Source: Bacteroidetes bacterium GWF2_38_335
GTDB taxonomy: Bacteria; Bacteroidota; Bacteroidia; Bacteroidales; GWF2-38-335
Length of the DNA: 64,000 bases
Assembly: GCA_001769535.1 (NCBI GenBank)
Contig: MEOH01000027.1
Location: 220,553-284,552 of the forward strand
Direction of reading: 5' to 3'
Position 1 is the stretch's first letter. The number at the start of each line of letters is the position of its first letter. Shown piece by piece: positions 32,699 to 42,449 of the stretch. The notes below the pieces were generated by a model, which saw only the letters and a program-made list of their open reading frames with translations, searched no databases and was not told the DNA's origin. The translations under genes and the position numbers were made by a program.

Positions 32699-33541
32699 AT
32701 GAAAGTATTTGTTAAAAAAGACGAACTGAAAACTGCACTGAATCAGGCAAGATCTGAAAAAAAAACAATCGGATTTGTCCCTACTATGGGGGCCTTGCAT
32801 CAAGGACACATTAAACTTGTCGAACGTTCTGTTGGAGAAAATGACCTTACTGTGGTCAGCATTTTTGTAAACCCAATTCAGTTCAATAACCCCGATGACC
32901 TAAAAAAATATCCGCGTACAATTGAAAAAGATATTAATCTGCTAGCCCAAACCGGCTGCAATTTTATTTTCACTCCCGAAGTAAAGGAAATGTATCCCGA
33001 CCAGACAACTGAAAAATACTCATTTGGAAGTCTTGAAGAAGTAATGGAAGGCAAATTCCGACCCGGTCATTTCAATGGTGTGGCGGTAGTTGTTAAAAGA
33101 TTTTTCGACATCATCTCCCCAAATAATGCCTATTTTGGCGAAAAGGATTTTCAGCAATTGGCTGTCATTAAAAGACTTGTGCACGATTGTCAGATCCCTG
33201 TTAACATTGTCCCCTGTGAAACTATTAGGGAATTGGACGGACTGGCAATGAGTTCACGAAACATGAGGTTGACAAATGAACAGAGAAAATCTGCTGCTCA
33301 AATCTCAGAAAAACTTAGAAAATTATCATCGCTCCTTAACAATAATCCGGTTAATACTTCAATTTTATTGATAACTAATGAGTTAAATAATATTGAACAC
33401 CTGAAAGTCGAGTACCTTGAAATTGTTGATGACACCTCCCTCCTTTCAGTCAAAAACCTGCGCGAATCGAAAGGTATTGTTGCATGCATTGCCGTATTCT
33501 GCGGCGAAGTAAGATTGATTGACAACATCAGAATTAAATGA
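32699..33541 (+). CDS. panC: Pantoate--beta-alanine ligase
   Basis: This 280-residue enzyme condenses pantoate and beta-alanine with ATP to pantothenate. Motifs: IGFVPTMGALHQGHIKLVE (HxGH ATP site), SIFVNPIQFN, GKFRPGHFNGV, NAYFGEKDFQQL and the KMSKS-like MSSRNMRLT. I use the ATG at 32699, since an in-frame TTG at 32675 has no support. It is followed by panD, which supplies beta-alanine. Confidence 0.97.
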   Translation: MKVFVKKDELKTALNQARSEKKTIGFVPTMGALHQGHIKLVERSVGENDLTVVSIFVNPIQFNNPDDLKKYPRTIEKDINLLAQTGCNFIFTPEVKEMYPDQTTEKYSFGSLEEVMEGKFRPGHFNGVAVVVKRFFDIISPNNAYFGEKDFQQLAVIKRLVHDCQIPVNIVPCETIRELDGLAMSSRNMRLTNEQRKSAAQISEKLRKLSSLLNNNPVNTSILLITNELNNIEHLKVEYLEIVDDTSLLSVKNLRESKGIVACIAVFCGEVRLIDNIRIK

Positions 33542-33575
33542 AGTTTTGATGAATTTTTAATTTGTTAACAATTCA

Positions 33576-33610
33576 TTTTGATTTCTGATTAGTTTTTTTC
33601 TATAACTTTG
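33576..33610 (+). promoter_or_regulatory. Promoter in front of panD
   Basis: TTTTG (33576-33580), 22 bp, TAACTTTG (33603-33610). The predicted start near 33617 gives an 18-nt leader, so panD can be expressed apart from panC. Confidence 0.6.
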
Positions 33611-33634
33611 CAGTCCATTTTTTAATGTTGAAAT

Positions 33635-33988
33635 ATGAATATTGAAGTTGTAAAATCAAAAATTCATAAAGTAACTGTAACACAGGCTAATTTGCAGTAT
33701 GTGGGAAGCATCACCATTGACGAGGCTTTACTTGAGGCTGCAAATATGATTGAAAATGAAAAAGTCCAGGTCGTCAATATCAATAATGGCGAGCGGCTTG
33801 AAACCTATGTAATTAAAGGACAAAGAGGATCAGGAATGATTTGCTTAAATGGTCCGGCTGCCCGAAAGGTTGCTGTGGGTGACGTGGTAATTATCATTTC
33901 CTATGCTTCAATGGATTTTGAGGAAGCTAAAAAATTTCAACCCTGGCTTGTATTTCCCGATACTGCAACAAACCAAATTATTGACTGA
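33635..33988 (+). CDS. panD: Aspartate 1-decarboxylase
   Basis: This 117-residue pyruvoyl enzyme decarboxylates aspartate to beta-alanine. The self-cleavage site Gly24-Ser25 (QYVGSITID) yields the pyruvoyl group, and LNGPAARK and the Tyr in IISYASM belong to the active site. The length is normal. The stop is followed 2 bp later by the TTG start of the flippase-like gene. Confidence 0.96.
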   Translation: MNIEVVKSKIHKVTVTQANLQYVGSITIDEALLEAANMIENEKVQVVNINNGERLETYVIKGQRGSGMICLNGPAARKVAVGDVVIIISYASMDFEEAKKFQPWLVFPDTATNQIID

Positions 33989-33990
33989 TC

Positions 33991-35013
33991 TTGAAAAAAA
34001 AGATAGTTAATATAACCCTTTTCTTAATCTTTATTAGTCTGGGCTTATGGCTGTTCTGGTTTTTATACCGCGATCAGGATGTTGATAAGCTTTCTGAAGA
34101 ATTAAATTCATTAAATTACTGGTGGCTGATACTTACCGTCGTTTGCGCAATACTTAGTCACATGAGTCGCGCCGTTAGGTGGCAGATGTTAGTAAAACCA
34201 CTCGGCTATAAAACCTCATTCTGGAACTCCTTTTTTTCGGTAATGGCTACCCATCTGGCTAATTATGTGTTTCCCCGTCTTGGCGAAATTACCCGCCCCA
34301 CTATTCTTAAAAAATATGAGGGAATTCCTTTCACTCAATCTTTTGGCACCATTGTCCTTGAAAGAATTATTGACCTCATAATTTTATTTCTTCTCACTTT
34401 GGTTGTGGCAATGGTTGAATACAAAACTGTTGCTGAGTTTATCAGACAAAATCCTGAAACAGAAGAAAAGGTGTTATTTATCCTTAAAATCCTCCTGTTT
34501 TTAACCATTGCCGGAATTATTGCACTTACTGTTTTTCTTTTGTATTTTAGAAAACGTCTTAAAAAATTCGCTCTTTATAATAAAATTGCACATTTGGTTA
34601 AACAGTTCCTTGAAGGAATAAAAACAATCAGAAGTTTAGAAAATTTGCCTCTGTTTATTGCTCATTCCCTGTTTATCTGGTTCATGTATTTCTGCATGAC
34701 CTACTTCGCGTTTTTTGCATTTGACTTTACCTCACACCTTGGCATAGCAGCCGGATTAACAGTCTTTGTCATGGGCAGTTACGGAATGGTTGCTCCGGTG
34801 CAAGGCGGACTGGGTGCATGGCATGTAATGGTGTCAAAAACCCTTGTGATTATTGGTATTGTTGGAGCAACTGAACATATTCAAAATGAAAATGCTGAAC
34901 TTTTTGCACTAATTGTACATGGTTTACAAACCCTTGTCATCCTTGTTGTCGGATCCCTTTCTCTTGCCCTGCTCCCAATTATCAACCGGAAAAAAACCAA
35001 ACACCATGAATAA
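33991..35013 (+). CDS. Lysylphosphatidylglycerol synthase-like (UPF0104/YbhN) membrane protein
   Basis: This 340-residue inner-membrane protein has about eight helices and the family motifs AILSHMSRAVRWQMLVKPLG, ATHLANYVFPRLGEITRP and MVAPVQGGLGAWHVMVSK. The family holds the flippase half of MprF and many stand-alone proteins of unknown substrate. The catalytic lysyl-transferase half is absent. It starts with TTG (33991), 2 bp after panD, and overlaps rfaE2 by 8 bp. The same order with panC-panD is common in Bacteroidales. Confidence 0.88.
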   Translation: MKKKIVNITLFLIFISLGLWLFWFLYRDQDVDKLSEELNSLNYWWLILTVVCAILSHMSRAVRWQMLVKPLGYKTSFWNSFFSVMATHLANYVFPRLGEITRPTILKKYEGIPFTQSFGTIVLERIIDLIILFLLTLVVAMVEYKTVAEFIRQNPETEEKVLFILKILLFLTIAGIIALTVFLLYFRKRLKKFALYNKIAHLVKQFLEGIKTIRSLENLPLFIAHSLFIWFMYFCMTYFAFFAFDFTSHLGIAAGLTVFVMGSYGMVAPVQGGLGAWHVMVSKTLVIIGIVGATEHIQNENAELFALIVHGLQTLVILVVGSLSLALLPIINRKKTKHHE

Positions 35014-35500
35014 ATGGGATTTCATACAGTCTAAGGTTCTCAGTGTTGATCAACTGAAAATATTTATCGCCTTCTGGAATTTTAAAAACCAGAAAATAGT
35101 ATTTACCAATGGCTGTTTTGACATCCTTCACCGGGGACACATTGAATACCTCGCAAAGGCTGCTTCTTTAGGAGATATACTAATTATCGGTCTAAATACT
35201 GATGAATCCGTTAAAAGGTTAAAAGGCGAAAACAGACCGGTTCAGGATGAAAAATCCAGAGCATTGCAACTTGCATCCCTTTCATTTGTAACAAACGTGG
35301 TTCTTTTCAATGAGGACACGCCCTATGAACTCATAAAAACTATAAATCCAGACGTTCTGGTTAAAGGATCAGATTATAAACCCGAGGAAATTGTAGGCTA
35401 TGATATCGTTTCTGCCAAAGGAGGCGAAATCGCTACCATTGACTTTGTTGACGGATTTTCAACCTCAGCGCTCATAAACAAAATAAAACATAATCTGTAA
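35006..35500 (+). CDS. rfaE2: D-glycero-beta-D-manno-heptose 1-phosphate adenylyltransferase
   Basis: This 164-residue nucleotidyltransferase corresponds to the C-terminal half of HldE/RfaE. Motifs: FTNGCFDILHRGHIEYL (HxGH), GLNTDESVKRLKGENRPV and DVLVKGSDYKPEEIVG. It makes ADP-heptose for the LPS core. The kinase half is not in the window. The start ATG at 35006 lies inside the end of the flippase-like gene. Confidence 0.95.
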   Translation: MNKWDFIQSKVLSVDQLKIFIAFWNFKNQKIVFTNGCFDILHRGHIEYLAKAASLGDILIIGLNTDESVKRLKGENRPVQDEKSRALQLASLSFVTNVVLFNEDTPYELIKTINPDVLVKGSDYKPEEIVGYDIVSAKGGEIATIDFVDGFSTSALINKIKHNL

Positions 35501-35541
35501 AACCGGATTTTTTAATATTTTTTTCCCATTTTCATTAATTT

Positions 35542-35573
35542 TTTGACTTATAACAGGATATTTTCTATATTTG
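35542..35573 (+). promoter_or_regulatory. Promoter of the lipoprotein gene ahead of radA
   Basis: TTTG (35542-35545), 20 bp, TATATTTG (35566-35573). The start near 35580 gives a 21-nt leader to the ATG at 35601 and rules out the in-frame TTG at 35571. Confidence 0.7.
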
Positions 35574-35600
35574 TCAGTTAAACCTATATTTAAGAAATAT

Positions 35601-36005
35601 ATGACCAAAGTTTTTCTAAAATACATTCCCATATTGATGACACTTATCGTCATTGCTATTGCTTCTTCATCCTGTAAAAAGATGAAAGAAGAACGAATTG
35701 TGGGAACCTGGATGCAATTACCTTTATGCGAAACAGATCCCGACAGCATCCTCTGGGTTTTTGATGAAGAAGGTAATGTTGTGAGAATTTATCCCGACGG
35801 TTTAATCGACTCCGCTACTTATTATATTGAACAAAATGCTTTTCAGGCTTTTGTAAATATTGACAATTTGGATTTCATTGATGCCGATAACGTAAATGGT
35901 CGCTATCGAATCGAAAAACTCAACAAAAAAATCATGCGACTTTTAAGAGAGGTTGACAACTACGGAAATAACGGTTATAAAAGAAGAGAATTCGAAAAAC
36001 AATAA
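35601..36005 (+). CDS. Small lipocalin-like lipoprotein
   Basis: The 134 residues have a lipoprotein signal (lipobox IASSSC) and a compact beta-rich mature part beginning EERIVGTWMQL, as in lipocalin-like DUFs of Bacteroidota, with WVFDEEGNVVRIYPDG and GRYRIEKLNKKIMRLLREV. The family role is unknown. It ends 2 bp before the GTG start of radA and is probably co-transcribed with it. Confidence 0.75.
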   Translation: MTKVFLKYIPILMTLIVIAIASSSCKKMKEERIVGTWMQLPLCETDPDSILWVFDEEGNVVRIYPDGLIDSATYYIEQNAFQAFVNIDNLDFIDADNVNGRYRIEKLNKKIMRLLREVDNYGNNGYKRREFEKQ

Positions 36006-36007
36006 CC

Positions 36008-37369
36008 GTGGCTAAATCACGAAATATTTTTACCTGTAACAGCTGCGGATACCAAACTCCCAAATGGGTTGGGAAATGCCCCTCTTGCAATGAATGGAAT
36101 ACTTTGGTAGAAGAAGTTGTCATTTCTGTAAAAAATACAAAATCAACACATTTATCTTCCGGCGACAGCAAACCGGTTCTCATTTCAGAAATAAGTACTG
36201 AAAACGAATTAAGAATTATCTCGGGCATTAACGAGATTGACAGGGTTCTTGGCGGGGGAATTTTACCCGGGTCATTGGTGCTTATCGGTGGCGAACCGGG
36301 CATTGGAAAATCAACCCTGATGCTGCAACTGGCTCTATCGGTTAAAAATAAAAAAGTTCTTTACGTTTCTGGTGAAGAAAGCATCAAACAAATAAAACAA
36401 CGCGCCGATCGTGTGGCCTCAGAAACAGCAAATTGTTATCTTTTTGCCGAAACAAATCTCGAAAATATTCTTTCCCATATTGATTCTGAAAAACCTGATA
36501 TTGTTATCATTGACTCTATCCAAACAATGTTTTCGGGCATGGTCGAATCTTACCCCGGCACTGTTACTCAAATTAGGGAGTGCACTTCTGCATTGCTTGC
36601 CAAATCAAAAAAAACCGGCATCCCGGTCTTTTTGATCGGACACATTAATAAAGATGGCAATATTGCCGGACCAAAAGTTCTAGAACACATCGTGGATACT
36701 GTTCTTCAGTTTGAAGGAGACAAAAACCACATGTACCGGGTTCTCAGAGCCATGAAAAACAGGTTTGGATCCACTTCCGAAATCGGAATATTCGAAATGC
36801 TCGGAAACGGCCTGCGCGAGGTTGAAAATCCTTCGGAACTGCTTATTTCACAAAAAAGAGAAAAGTACAGCGGGATCGGAATTTCAGCAACAATTGAAGG
36901 AATAAGGCCCTTTCTTATCGAGGTACAATCGCTCGTTAGTACCGCAGCTTTTGGTACACCTCAACGTTCTGCCACCGGATTTGATCTGCGTCGGCTGAAT
37001 ATGTTGCTGGCAGTTCTTGAAAAAAGAGCGGGGTTCAGACTGGCATCCAAAGATGTATTTCTAAATATTGCGGGTGGAATTAGGGTTGTGGACCCCGGAA
37101 TTGATCTGGCTGTTATTTGCTCGGTATTATCTTCTGATATTGACATCTCTATTGATCCCGAATACTGCTTTGCCGGAGAAGTTGGTTTGTCTGGTGAAAT
37201 AAGACCCGTTTCCCGAATCGAACAGCGAATCACCGAAGCGCGTAAACTTGGTTTCAAAAAGATTTTTATCTCTGATTATAACCGGAAAAGCCTAACCGGA
37301 AAAAATCAGCCTATCCAAATTGAATTTGTACAGAAAATTGAAGATGTCTTTAAAAAAATATTCGCCTGA
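36008..37369 (+). CDS. radA: DNA repair protein RadA (branch-migration helicase)
   Basis: This 453-residue protein starts with a C4 zinc finger (CNSCGYQTPKWVGKCPSC), followed by the RecA-like ATPase with Walker A GGEPGIGKSTLM, the RadA signature KNRFGS and a C-terminal Lon-protease-like domain (VFLNIAGGIRVVDPGIDLAV, GEVGLSGEIRPV). RadA speeds branch migration in recombination intermediates. The start is GTG. The length is normal, and the gene is convergent with the penicillin-binding protein gene (7-bp gap). Confidence 0.97.
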   Translation: MAKSRNIFTCNSCGYQTPKWVGKCPSCNEWNTLVEEVVISVKNTKSTHLSSGDSKPVLISEISTENELRIISGINEIDRVLGGGILPGSLVLIGGEPGIGKSTLMLQLALSVKNKKVLYVSGEESIKQIKQRADRVASETANCYLFAETNLENILSHIDSEKPDIVIIDSIQTMFSGMVESYPGTVTQIRECTSALLAKSKKTGIPVFLIGHINKDGNIAGPKVLEHIVDTVLQFEGDKNHMYRVLRAMKNRFGSTSEIGIFEMLGNGLREVENPSELLISQKREKYSGIGISATIEGIRPFLIEVQSLVSTAAFGTPQRSATGFDLRRLNMLLAVLEKRAGFRLASKDVFLNIAGGIRVVDPGIDLAVICSVLSSDIDISIDPEYCFAGEVGLSGEIRPVSRIEQRITEARKLGFKKIFISDYNRKSLTGKNQPIQIEFVQKIEDVFKKIFA

Positions 37370-37376
37370 TTGACAA

Positions 37377-39815
37377 TTACCAAACCAAATCCCAGTTTTC
37401 TTCGGTAACCTGCTCTATCTCCTTTTCATACTTTGCACAATCAAGTTCAATGGTTATTTTTTGGTCGGGCTTCTCAAATTTATCTTTTCTCGAATAAAAC
37501 TGTGTCAGGGATGAATCGGCATATACCTTTTGCATGTAAAGCGCCCAAATCGGCAATGCCAGTCTGGCCCCCTGCCCATAATTCATGTCCGAAAACCTGA
37601 TTGGCCTGTCTTCTCCACCAACCCAACCTCCTGAAACCAGATTTGGAGTAATTCCAATAAACCATCCGTCACTGCTTAGGTTTGTTGTTCCTGTTTTTCC
37701 AGCTATTTCATTTGTCAATCCGTATTTTGCCCTGATTGATGTACTGGTTCCATGCTCAACAACTCCCTGCATCAGGTTAAGCATCAAATATGCCGTTTTT
37801 TCATCAATGGCCACTTTACGTTGTGGGGTTATATAGGATAAAACTGTTCCGTTGCTGTCTTCAATCCTGGTAACAAAAATTGGCTTGGTGAAAACTCCCT
37901 TGTTGGCAAATGTTCCGTAAGCCCCCACCATTTCAAATATTGAAAGGTCGACCGAACCAAGACAAATTGAATAAACCGGCGGTATATAGCTGACAACTCC
38001 CATATCATGGGCAATTTTTACTACTGCCTGCGGACTTTTAAATCGTTTCATGATCCAGGCTGTTACCCAGTTATCTGATAAAGCCAACGCCCATTTTAAT
38101 GTTACAATCTTTCCGTTGTACTTTGCCGGCAACGAACTTTGTGGAGTCCATGTCCTGTTGTCAGGCAATTCAATGGTTACTGCTACATTTGCAACCGTAT
38201 AGCATGGCGAATAATCATTGCGCATTGCCAAAGTGTAAACAAAGGGTTTAAAAGTTGATCCAACCTGCCTTTTTCCCTGCTTTACATGATCATATTGAAA
38301 ATGCTGGTAATCGAAACCACCAACATATGCCCTTACAAATCCTGTTTGTGGTTCAAATGACATAAAACCTGTTCTAAGATAAAATTTATAATACCTTATT
38401 GAATCCCACGGAGTCATAACTGTATCCCTATCACTTGGGAAATAAGAATATTTATCACCAGACAGTTTTTTCTTTCCCCATTTGAATATTTTCATGGGAA
38501 TGGGTTTATAAAATGACTCTTCAATTTCTTTAACCGACCACCCTGCTTTTTTAAACGCACGATACCGGGCCGAGTTTTTCATTGATTTGCGCATCATTTC
38601 CTCAATCTCCTCATCACTTACCCTGTTTTTGTTCCAGTCATATGGCGCTCTGGGATTATTTTTTTTGTTTTCAAAAAACTTTTCCTGTAAAAAAGCCATG
38701 TGCTCAATTACTGATTCCTCGGCATATTGCTGCATTTTTGAATTAATGGTGGTATAAATTTTTAACCCATCTTTGTAAATATCATAATTAGAACCATCGG
38801 GTTTTTTGTTTTTGTTGCACCATCCATATAATGGATTTGTTGCCCACTCAAGTGAATCTTCATAATACTTTTGCGGATCAATGTATCTTGACCTCAATGG
38901 TTCTTTTGCTGTCATTGTCATCCTGATGTATTCTCTTAAATATGGAGCTGCACCAAGCTTATGGTCCACTTTCTGAAAATCAAGGCCAAGCGGCTCATCC
39001 TTCAACTTTTCATATTCTTCCTCAGTTATGTAATCATATTTAACCATTTGTGCCAAAACCACATTTCTTCTCTCCATCGTTTTCTCTGGTCTGGCAAGCG
39101 GATTGTATAGAGATGGGTTTTTTGCCATACCAACCAGCATGGCAGACTGCAAAACTGTGAGTGAATCAGGAGTAGTATTAAAATATACCTGTGCTGCAGA
39201 TTTTATTCCAACCGCCAGATTAAGAAAATCAAATTTATTGAGATACATGGTAATGATCTCTTCCTTTGTGTATCTCCGTTCAAGTTTTACGGCAATAACC
39301 CACTCCTTGCTTTTCTGAACCATTTTCTGAAATGCCGTACTGAATTTTTCCCTGGGGAACAACAGTTTTGCCAATTGCTGTGAAATTGTACTTCCCCCAC
39401 CTTTCTGGTCGCCGAAAACCAATCCCTGAAAAACCCTTCCCATTGCCCTGAAATCAATCCCTGAATGATCATAAAACCGGATGTCTTCAGTGGAGATTAA
39501 AGCATTGATTACATTTGGTGAAATCTCATCAAAATCAACATTACTGCGATTTTCTTTGTAGTATTTTCCAAGTTCTTCACCATCAGAACTATAAACCACC
39601 GAAGCTAAATTACTTTGTGGGTTTTCCAATTCCTCAAAGCTTGGCATGTCTCCAAAAACTCCCGACGAAACAAGAATAAAGAAAAGTCCCATAAAAATAA
39701 TCGGGGTCGCAAAAAGCACCCAAAGTATTATTACATACTTCCTGATTTTCCTTTTCCTGCTATCCTGTTCTTTCTTTGATCCAGCCTTTTTTGGCTTTTC
39801 TCCGGTCAATTCCAT
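37377..39815 (-). CDS. Class A penicillin-binding protein (PBP1A type)
   Basis: This 812-residue bifunctional peptidoglycan synthase has a basic cytoplasmic N-terminus and one membrane helix (IILWVLFATPIIFMGLFFILV). The GT51 glycosyltransferase shows STEDIRFYDHSGID, GGSTISQQLAK and RKVKEW-like helices. The transpeptidase has the Ser in GSTFKPF, SDN in ALSDNWVTAW, and KTGTTN. About 120 residues are inserted between the two catalytic parts (around KFFENKKNNPRAPYDW), common for Bacteroidota. It acts in elongation of the cell wall. Confidence 0.95.
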   Translation of the reverse strand: MELTGEKPKKAGSKKEQDSRKRKIRKYVIILWVLFATPIIFMGLFFILVSSGVFGDMPSFEELENPQSNLASVVYSSDGEELGKYYKENRSNVDFDEISPNVINALISTEDIRFYDHSGIDFRAMGRVFQGLVFGDQKGGGSTISQQLAKLLFPREKFSTAFQKMVQKSKEWVIAVKLERRYTKEEIITMYLNKFDFLNLAVGIKSAAQVYFNTTPDSLTVLQSAMLVGMAKNPSLYNPLARPEKTMERRNVVLAQMVKYDYITEEEYEKLKDEPLGLDFQKVDHKLGAAPYLREYIRMTMTAKEPLRSRYIDPQKYYEDSLEWATNPLYGWCNKNKKPDGSNYDIYKDGLKIYTTINSKMQQYAEESVIEHMAFLQEKFFENKKNNPRAPYDWNKNRVSDEEIEEMMRKSMKNSARYRAFKKAGWSVKEIEESFYKPIPMKIFKWGKKKLSGDKYSYFPSDRDTVMTPWDSIRYYKFYLRTGFMSFEPQTGFVRAYVGGFDYQHFQYDHVKQGKRQVGSTFKPFVYTLAMRNDYSPCYTVANVAVTIELPDNRTWTPQSSLPAKYNGKIVTLKWALALSDNWVTAWIMKRFKSPQAVVKIAHDMGVVSYIPPVYSICLGSVDLSIFEMVGAYGTFANKGVFTKPIFVTRIEDSNGTVLSYITPQRKVAIDEKTAYLMLNLMQGVVEHGTSTSIRAKYGLTNEIAGKTGTTNLSSDGWFIGITPNLVSGGWVGGEDRPIRFSDMNYGQGARLALPIWALYMQKVYADSSLTQFYSRKDKFEKPDQKITIELDCAKYEKEIEQVTEENWDLVW

Positions 39816-40130
39816 AAAAATATTTTTCTATTGTTCATATCTTCTTTTCCGGTTGTTTCTACCGTAAAATAATCTGCAAATATAATTTATTCAAATCAAA
39901 TAGAATAATAATATTTTTTAATTGGCTGAATATCTGAATTATAATGTTGCTTTTTTTCCTGTTTTTACCTCTTTATTAAAATTAAATTTGGTTTTTAACA
40001 AATGATTTAACTTATTTTGTGAAACTTTTCGGGCCTGAATTTTTGGTTTTTATCAATTGTTTGTGCTGAAATTTAGTGTTTCTATATATTAAAACATAAC
40101 ACAAAAGTAGAATTAATAAACCTGCAACGG
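39816..40130. other. Divergent intergenic region between PBP1A and topA
   Basis: This 315-bp, very AT-rich stretch has no credible ORF. For the reverse-strand gene, TATATTTG (39884-39877) fits the -7 consensus and predicts a ~55-nt leader. No clear consensus promoter is seen in front of topA. Confidence 0.5.
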
Positions 40131-42443
40131 ATGGAAGAAAACCTTGTTATTGTTGAGTCCCCGGCAAAAGCCAAGACTATTGAAAAATTCCTTGGAAAGA
40201 ATTTTGTTGTAAAATCAAGTTACGGACATATCCGCGACCTCGTGAAAAAAAACTATGGTATTGATATAGCAAACAACTACCAGCCGCAATATGAAATTTC
40301 TGAAGACAAGAAAAAAATTGTTGCAGAACTTAAAAAACTGGCAAAGGATGCAAAAAATGTATGGCTGGCGTCTGATGAAGACCGTGAAGGAGAAGCAATC
40401 TCGTGGCATCTGTTTGAAGTGCTTAACCTAAAGGATGAAAACACCCAGCGGATCGTATTTCATGAGATTACCAAAGAAGCAATTGAAAAAGCTATCAAGG
40501 AACCCCGCAAAATAAATATTGATCTGGTCAATGCACAGCAGGCAAGAAGAATTCTTGACAGACTTGTAGGTTTTGAACTTTCTCCCGTTTTATGGAAAAA
40601 AGTAAAACCAGCCCTTTCTGCCGGAAGAGTCCAGTCAGTAGCTGTCAGATTGATAGTTGACCGCGAAAGGGAAATAAAACATTTTGAAAGCACAGCTTCA
40701 TTTAAAGTTATTGCCCTCTTTACATTTTCAGATAGCGGAAAAACATATGAACTGAAAGCGGAGCTTCCCGAAAACCTAAAAACAATCAGCGATGCAAACA
40801 AATTTCTTGAATCGTGCATGGGCGCTGACTTTAAAATTGAAAATGTGGTGACCAAACCCGGTAAAAAATCACCCGCACCTCCATTTACTACATCAACATT
40901 ACAACAAGAAGCAGCCAGAAAACTGAGTTTTTCCGTTTCACAAACAATGACTGTCGCACAGAAACTTTATGAATCAGGAAAAATCACTTACATGAGAACC
41001 GATTCTGTTAACCTGTCAGACCTTGCTGTAAACACATCCAAAAGTGAAATTATCAGCGAGTTTGGAGAAAAATACCTTCAAACACGAAAATATGTCACCA
41101 AAACAAAAGGGGCACAGGAAGCACACGAGGCAATTCGTCCGACTTATATCAATGTTCATGAAATTGATGGAACATCTCAGGAAAAAAGACTGTATGAACT
41201 GATTTGGAAAAGAACCATTGCCTCACAAATGAGCGACGCACAATTTGAAAAAACCACTGCAACAATTTCCATATCAGGTACAGATAAAAAGCTTTATGCA
41301 ACTGGCGAAGTGATGAAATTTGACGGGTTTTTAAAAGTTTATCTTGAATCGACCGATGAAGAGGATGACGAAACAGGCTCAGGAATTCTCCCTCCTCTTA
41401 ATAATAAAACTGCTCTTTCCCTGAAAAACGCAACAGCAACCGAAAAATTCACTGCCCATCCCGCCAGATTCGGAGAAGCAAGTCTGGTCCGAAAACTTGA
41501 AGAGTTGGGTATTGGCCGGCCATCAACTTACGCCCCAACTATCTCAACAATACAACAAAGAGAATATGTAACCAAGGAAGATAAACAGGGAATTGAAAGA
41601 AAGTTTCGCCTCCTGAAACTGGAGAAAAGTAAAATAGAGGAATTAGTTAAAACCGAAACAACCGGTTCAGAAAAAGCAAAATTGTTCCCCACCGATATTG
41701 GAATGATCGTAAACGACTTTTTAATGGAGCACTTTACAACAATCATGGATTTCAATTTTACCGCCACCGTTGAAAAAGAATTCGATGAAATTGCCAATGG
41801 AAAAATGGAATGGGTAAAGATGATTGACAAATTTTATAACCCGTTTCACAAAACCGTTGAAGTCACTCTCAAAAACTCGGAAAAAAGCAAGGGAGAAAGA
41901 ATGCTCGGCAAAGACCCTGCAACTGGGAAACCTGTCTATGTTAAAATTGGAAGATATGGAGCCATTGCACAAATTGGTGACAAAGATGACAACGAAAACG
42001 ACGAAAAACCAAGATTTGCAAGCCTAAGAAAAAATCAATCGCTCGAAACCATTACTCTTGAGGAAGCTCTGGACTTGTTCAAACTACCAAGAAACCTGGG
42101 TCAGTTTGAAGGTAAAGACATCACCATTGGTGTTGGTAAATTTGGACCATATGTGCGCCATGACAATAAATTTTATTCACTTAAAAAAGGTGTTGATGAT
42201 CCTTTGACCATCATCATCGACAGAGCCATTGCAATTATTGAAGAAAAAAGAGAACAGGAAAAACAAAGGGTAATAAAAACCTTTGAACAAAATATTGATC
42301 TTTCTGTTCTTAACGGAAGATGGGGTCCATACATATCTTTTGAAAAGAAAAATTACAAAATCCCCAAGAAAATTAAACCTGCTGAAATCACATTTGAAGA
42401 ATGCATGGAGATAATTAATCAGGCAAAAAAAGAATCAAAATAA
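40131..42443 (+). CDS. topA: DNA topoisomerase I
   Basis: This 770-residue type IA enzyme relaxes negative supercoils. The Toprim domain has IVESPAKAKTIEKFLG with the acidic WLASDEDREGEAISWHL. The catalytic Tyr is residue 287 (ITYMRTDSVNLS), and AGRVQSVAVRLIVDRERE and GIGRPSTYAPTI are typical. The C-terminus holds Toprim-C repeats (RYGAIAQIGD, KFGPYVRHDNKFYSL, RWGPYISFEKKNYKIP) and no zinc ribbons, as usual in Bacteroidota. The next gene starts 6 bp after the stop. Confidence 0.97.
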   Translation: MEENLVIVESPAKAKTIEKFLGKNFVVKSSYGHIRDLVKKNYGIDIANNYQPQYEISEDKKKIVAELKKLAKDAKNVWLASDEDREGEAISWHLFEVLNLKDENTQRIVFHEITKEAIEKAIKEPRKINIDLVNAQQARRILDRLVGFELSPVLWKKVKPALSAGRVQSVAVRLIVDREREIKHFESTASFKVIALFTFSDSGKTYELKAELPENLKTISDANKFLESCMGADFKIENVVTKPGKKSPAPPFTTSTLQQEAARKLSFSVSQTMTVAQKLYESGKITYMRTDSVNLSDLAVNTSKSEIISEFGEKYLQTRKYVTKTKGAQEAHEAIRPTYINVHEIDGTSQEKRLYELIWKRTIASQMSDAQFEKTTATISISGTDKKLYATGEVMKFDGFLKVYLESTDEEDDETGSGILPPLNNKTALSLKNATATEKFTAHPARFGEASLVRKLEELGIGRPSTYAPTISTIQQREYVTKEDKQGIERKFRLLKLEKSKIEELVKTETTGSEKAKLFPTDIGMIVNDFLMEHFTTIMDFNFTATVEKEFDEIANGKMEWVKMIDKFYNPFHKTVEVTLKNSEKSKGERMLGKDPATGKPVYVKIGRYGAIAQIGDKDDNENDEKPRFASLRKNQSLETITLEEALDLFKLPRNLGQFEGKDITIGVGKFGPYVRHDNKFYSLKKGVDDPLTIIIDRAIAIIEEKREQEKQRVIKTFEQNIDLSVLNGRWGPYISFEKKNYKIPKKIKPAEITFEECMEIINQAKKESK

Positions 42444-42449
42444 TACCGC

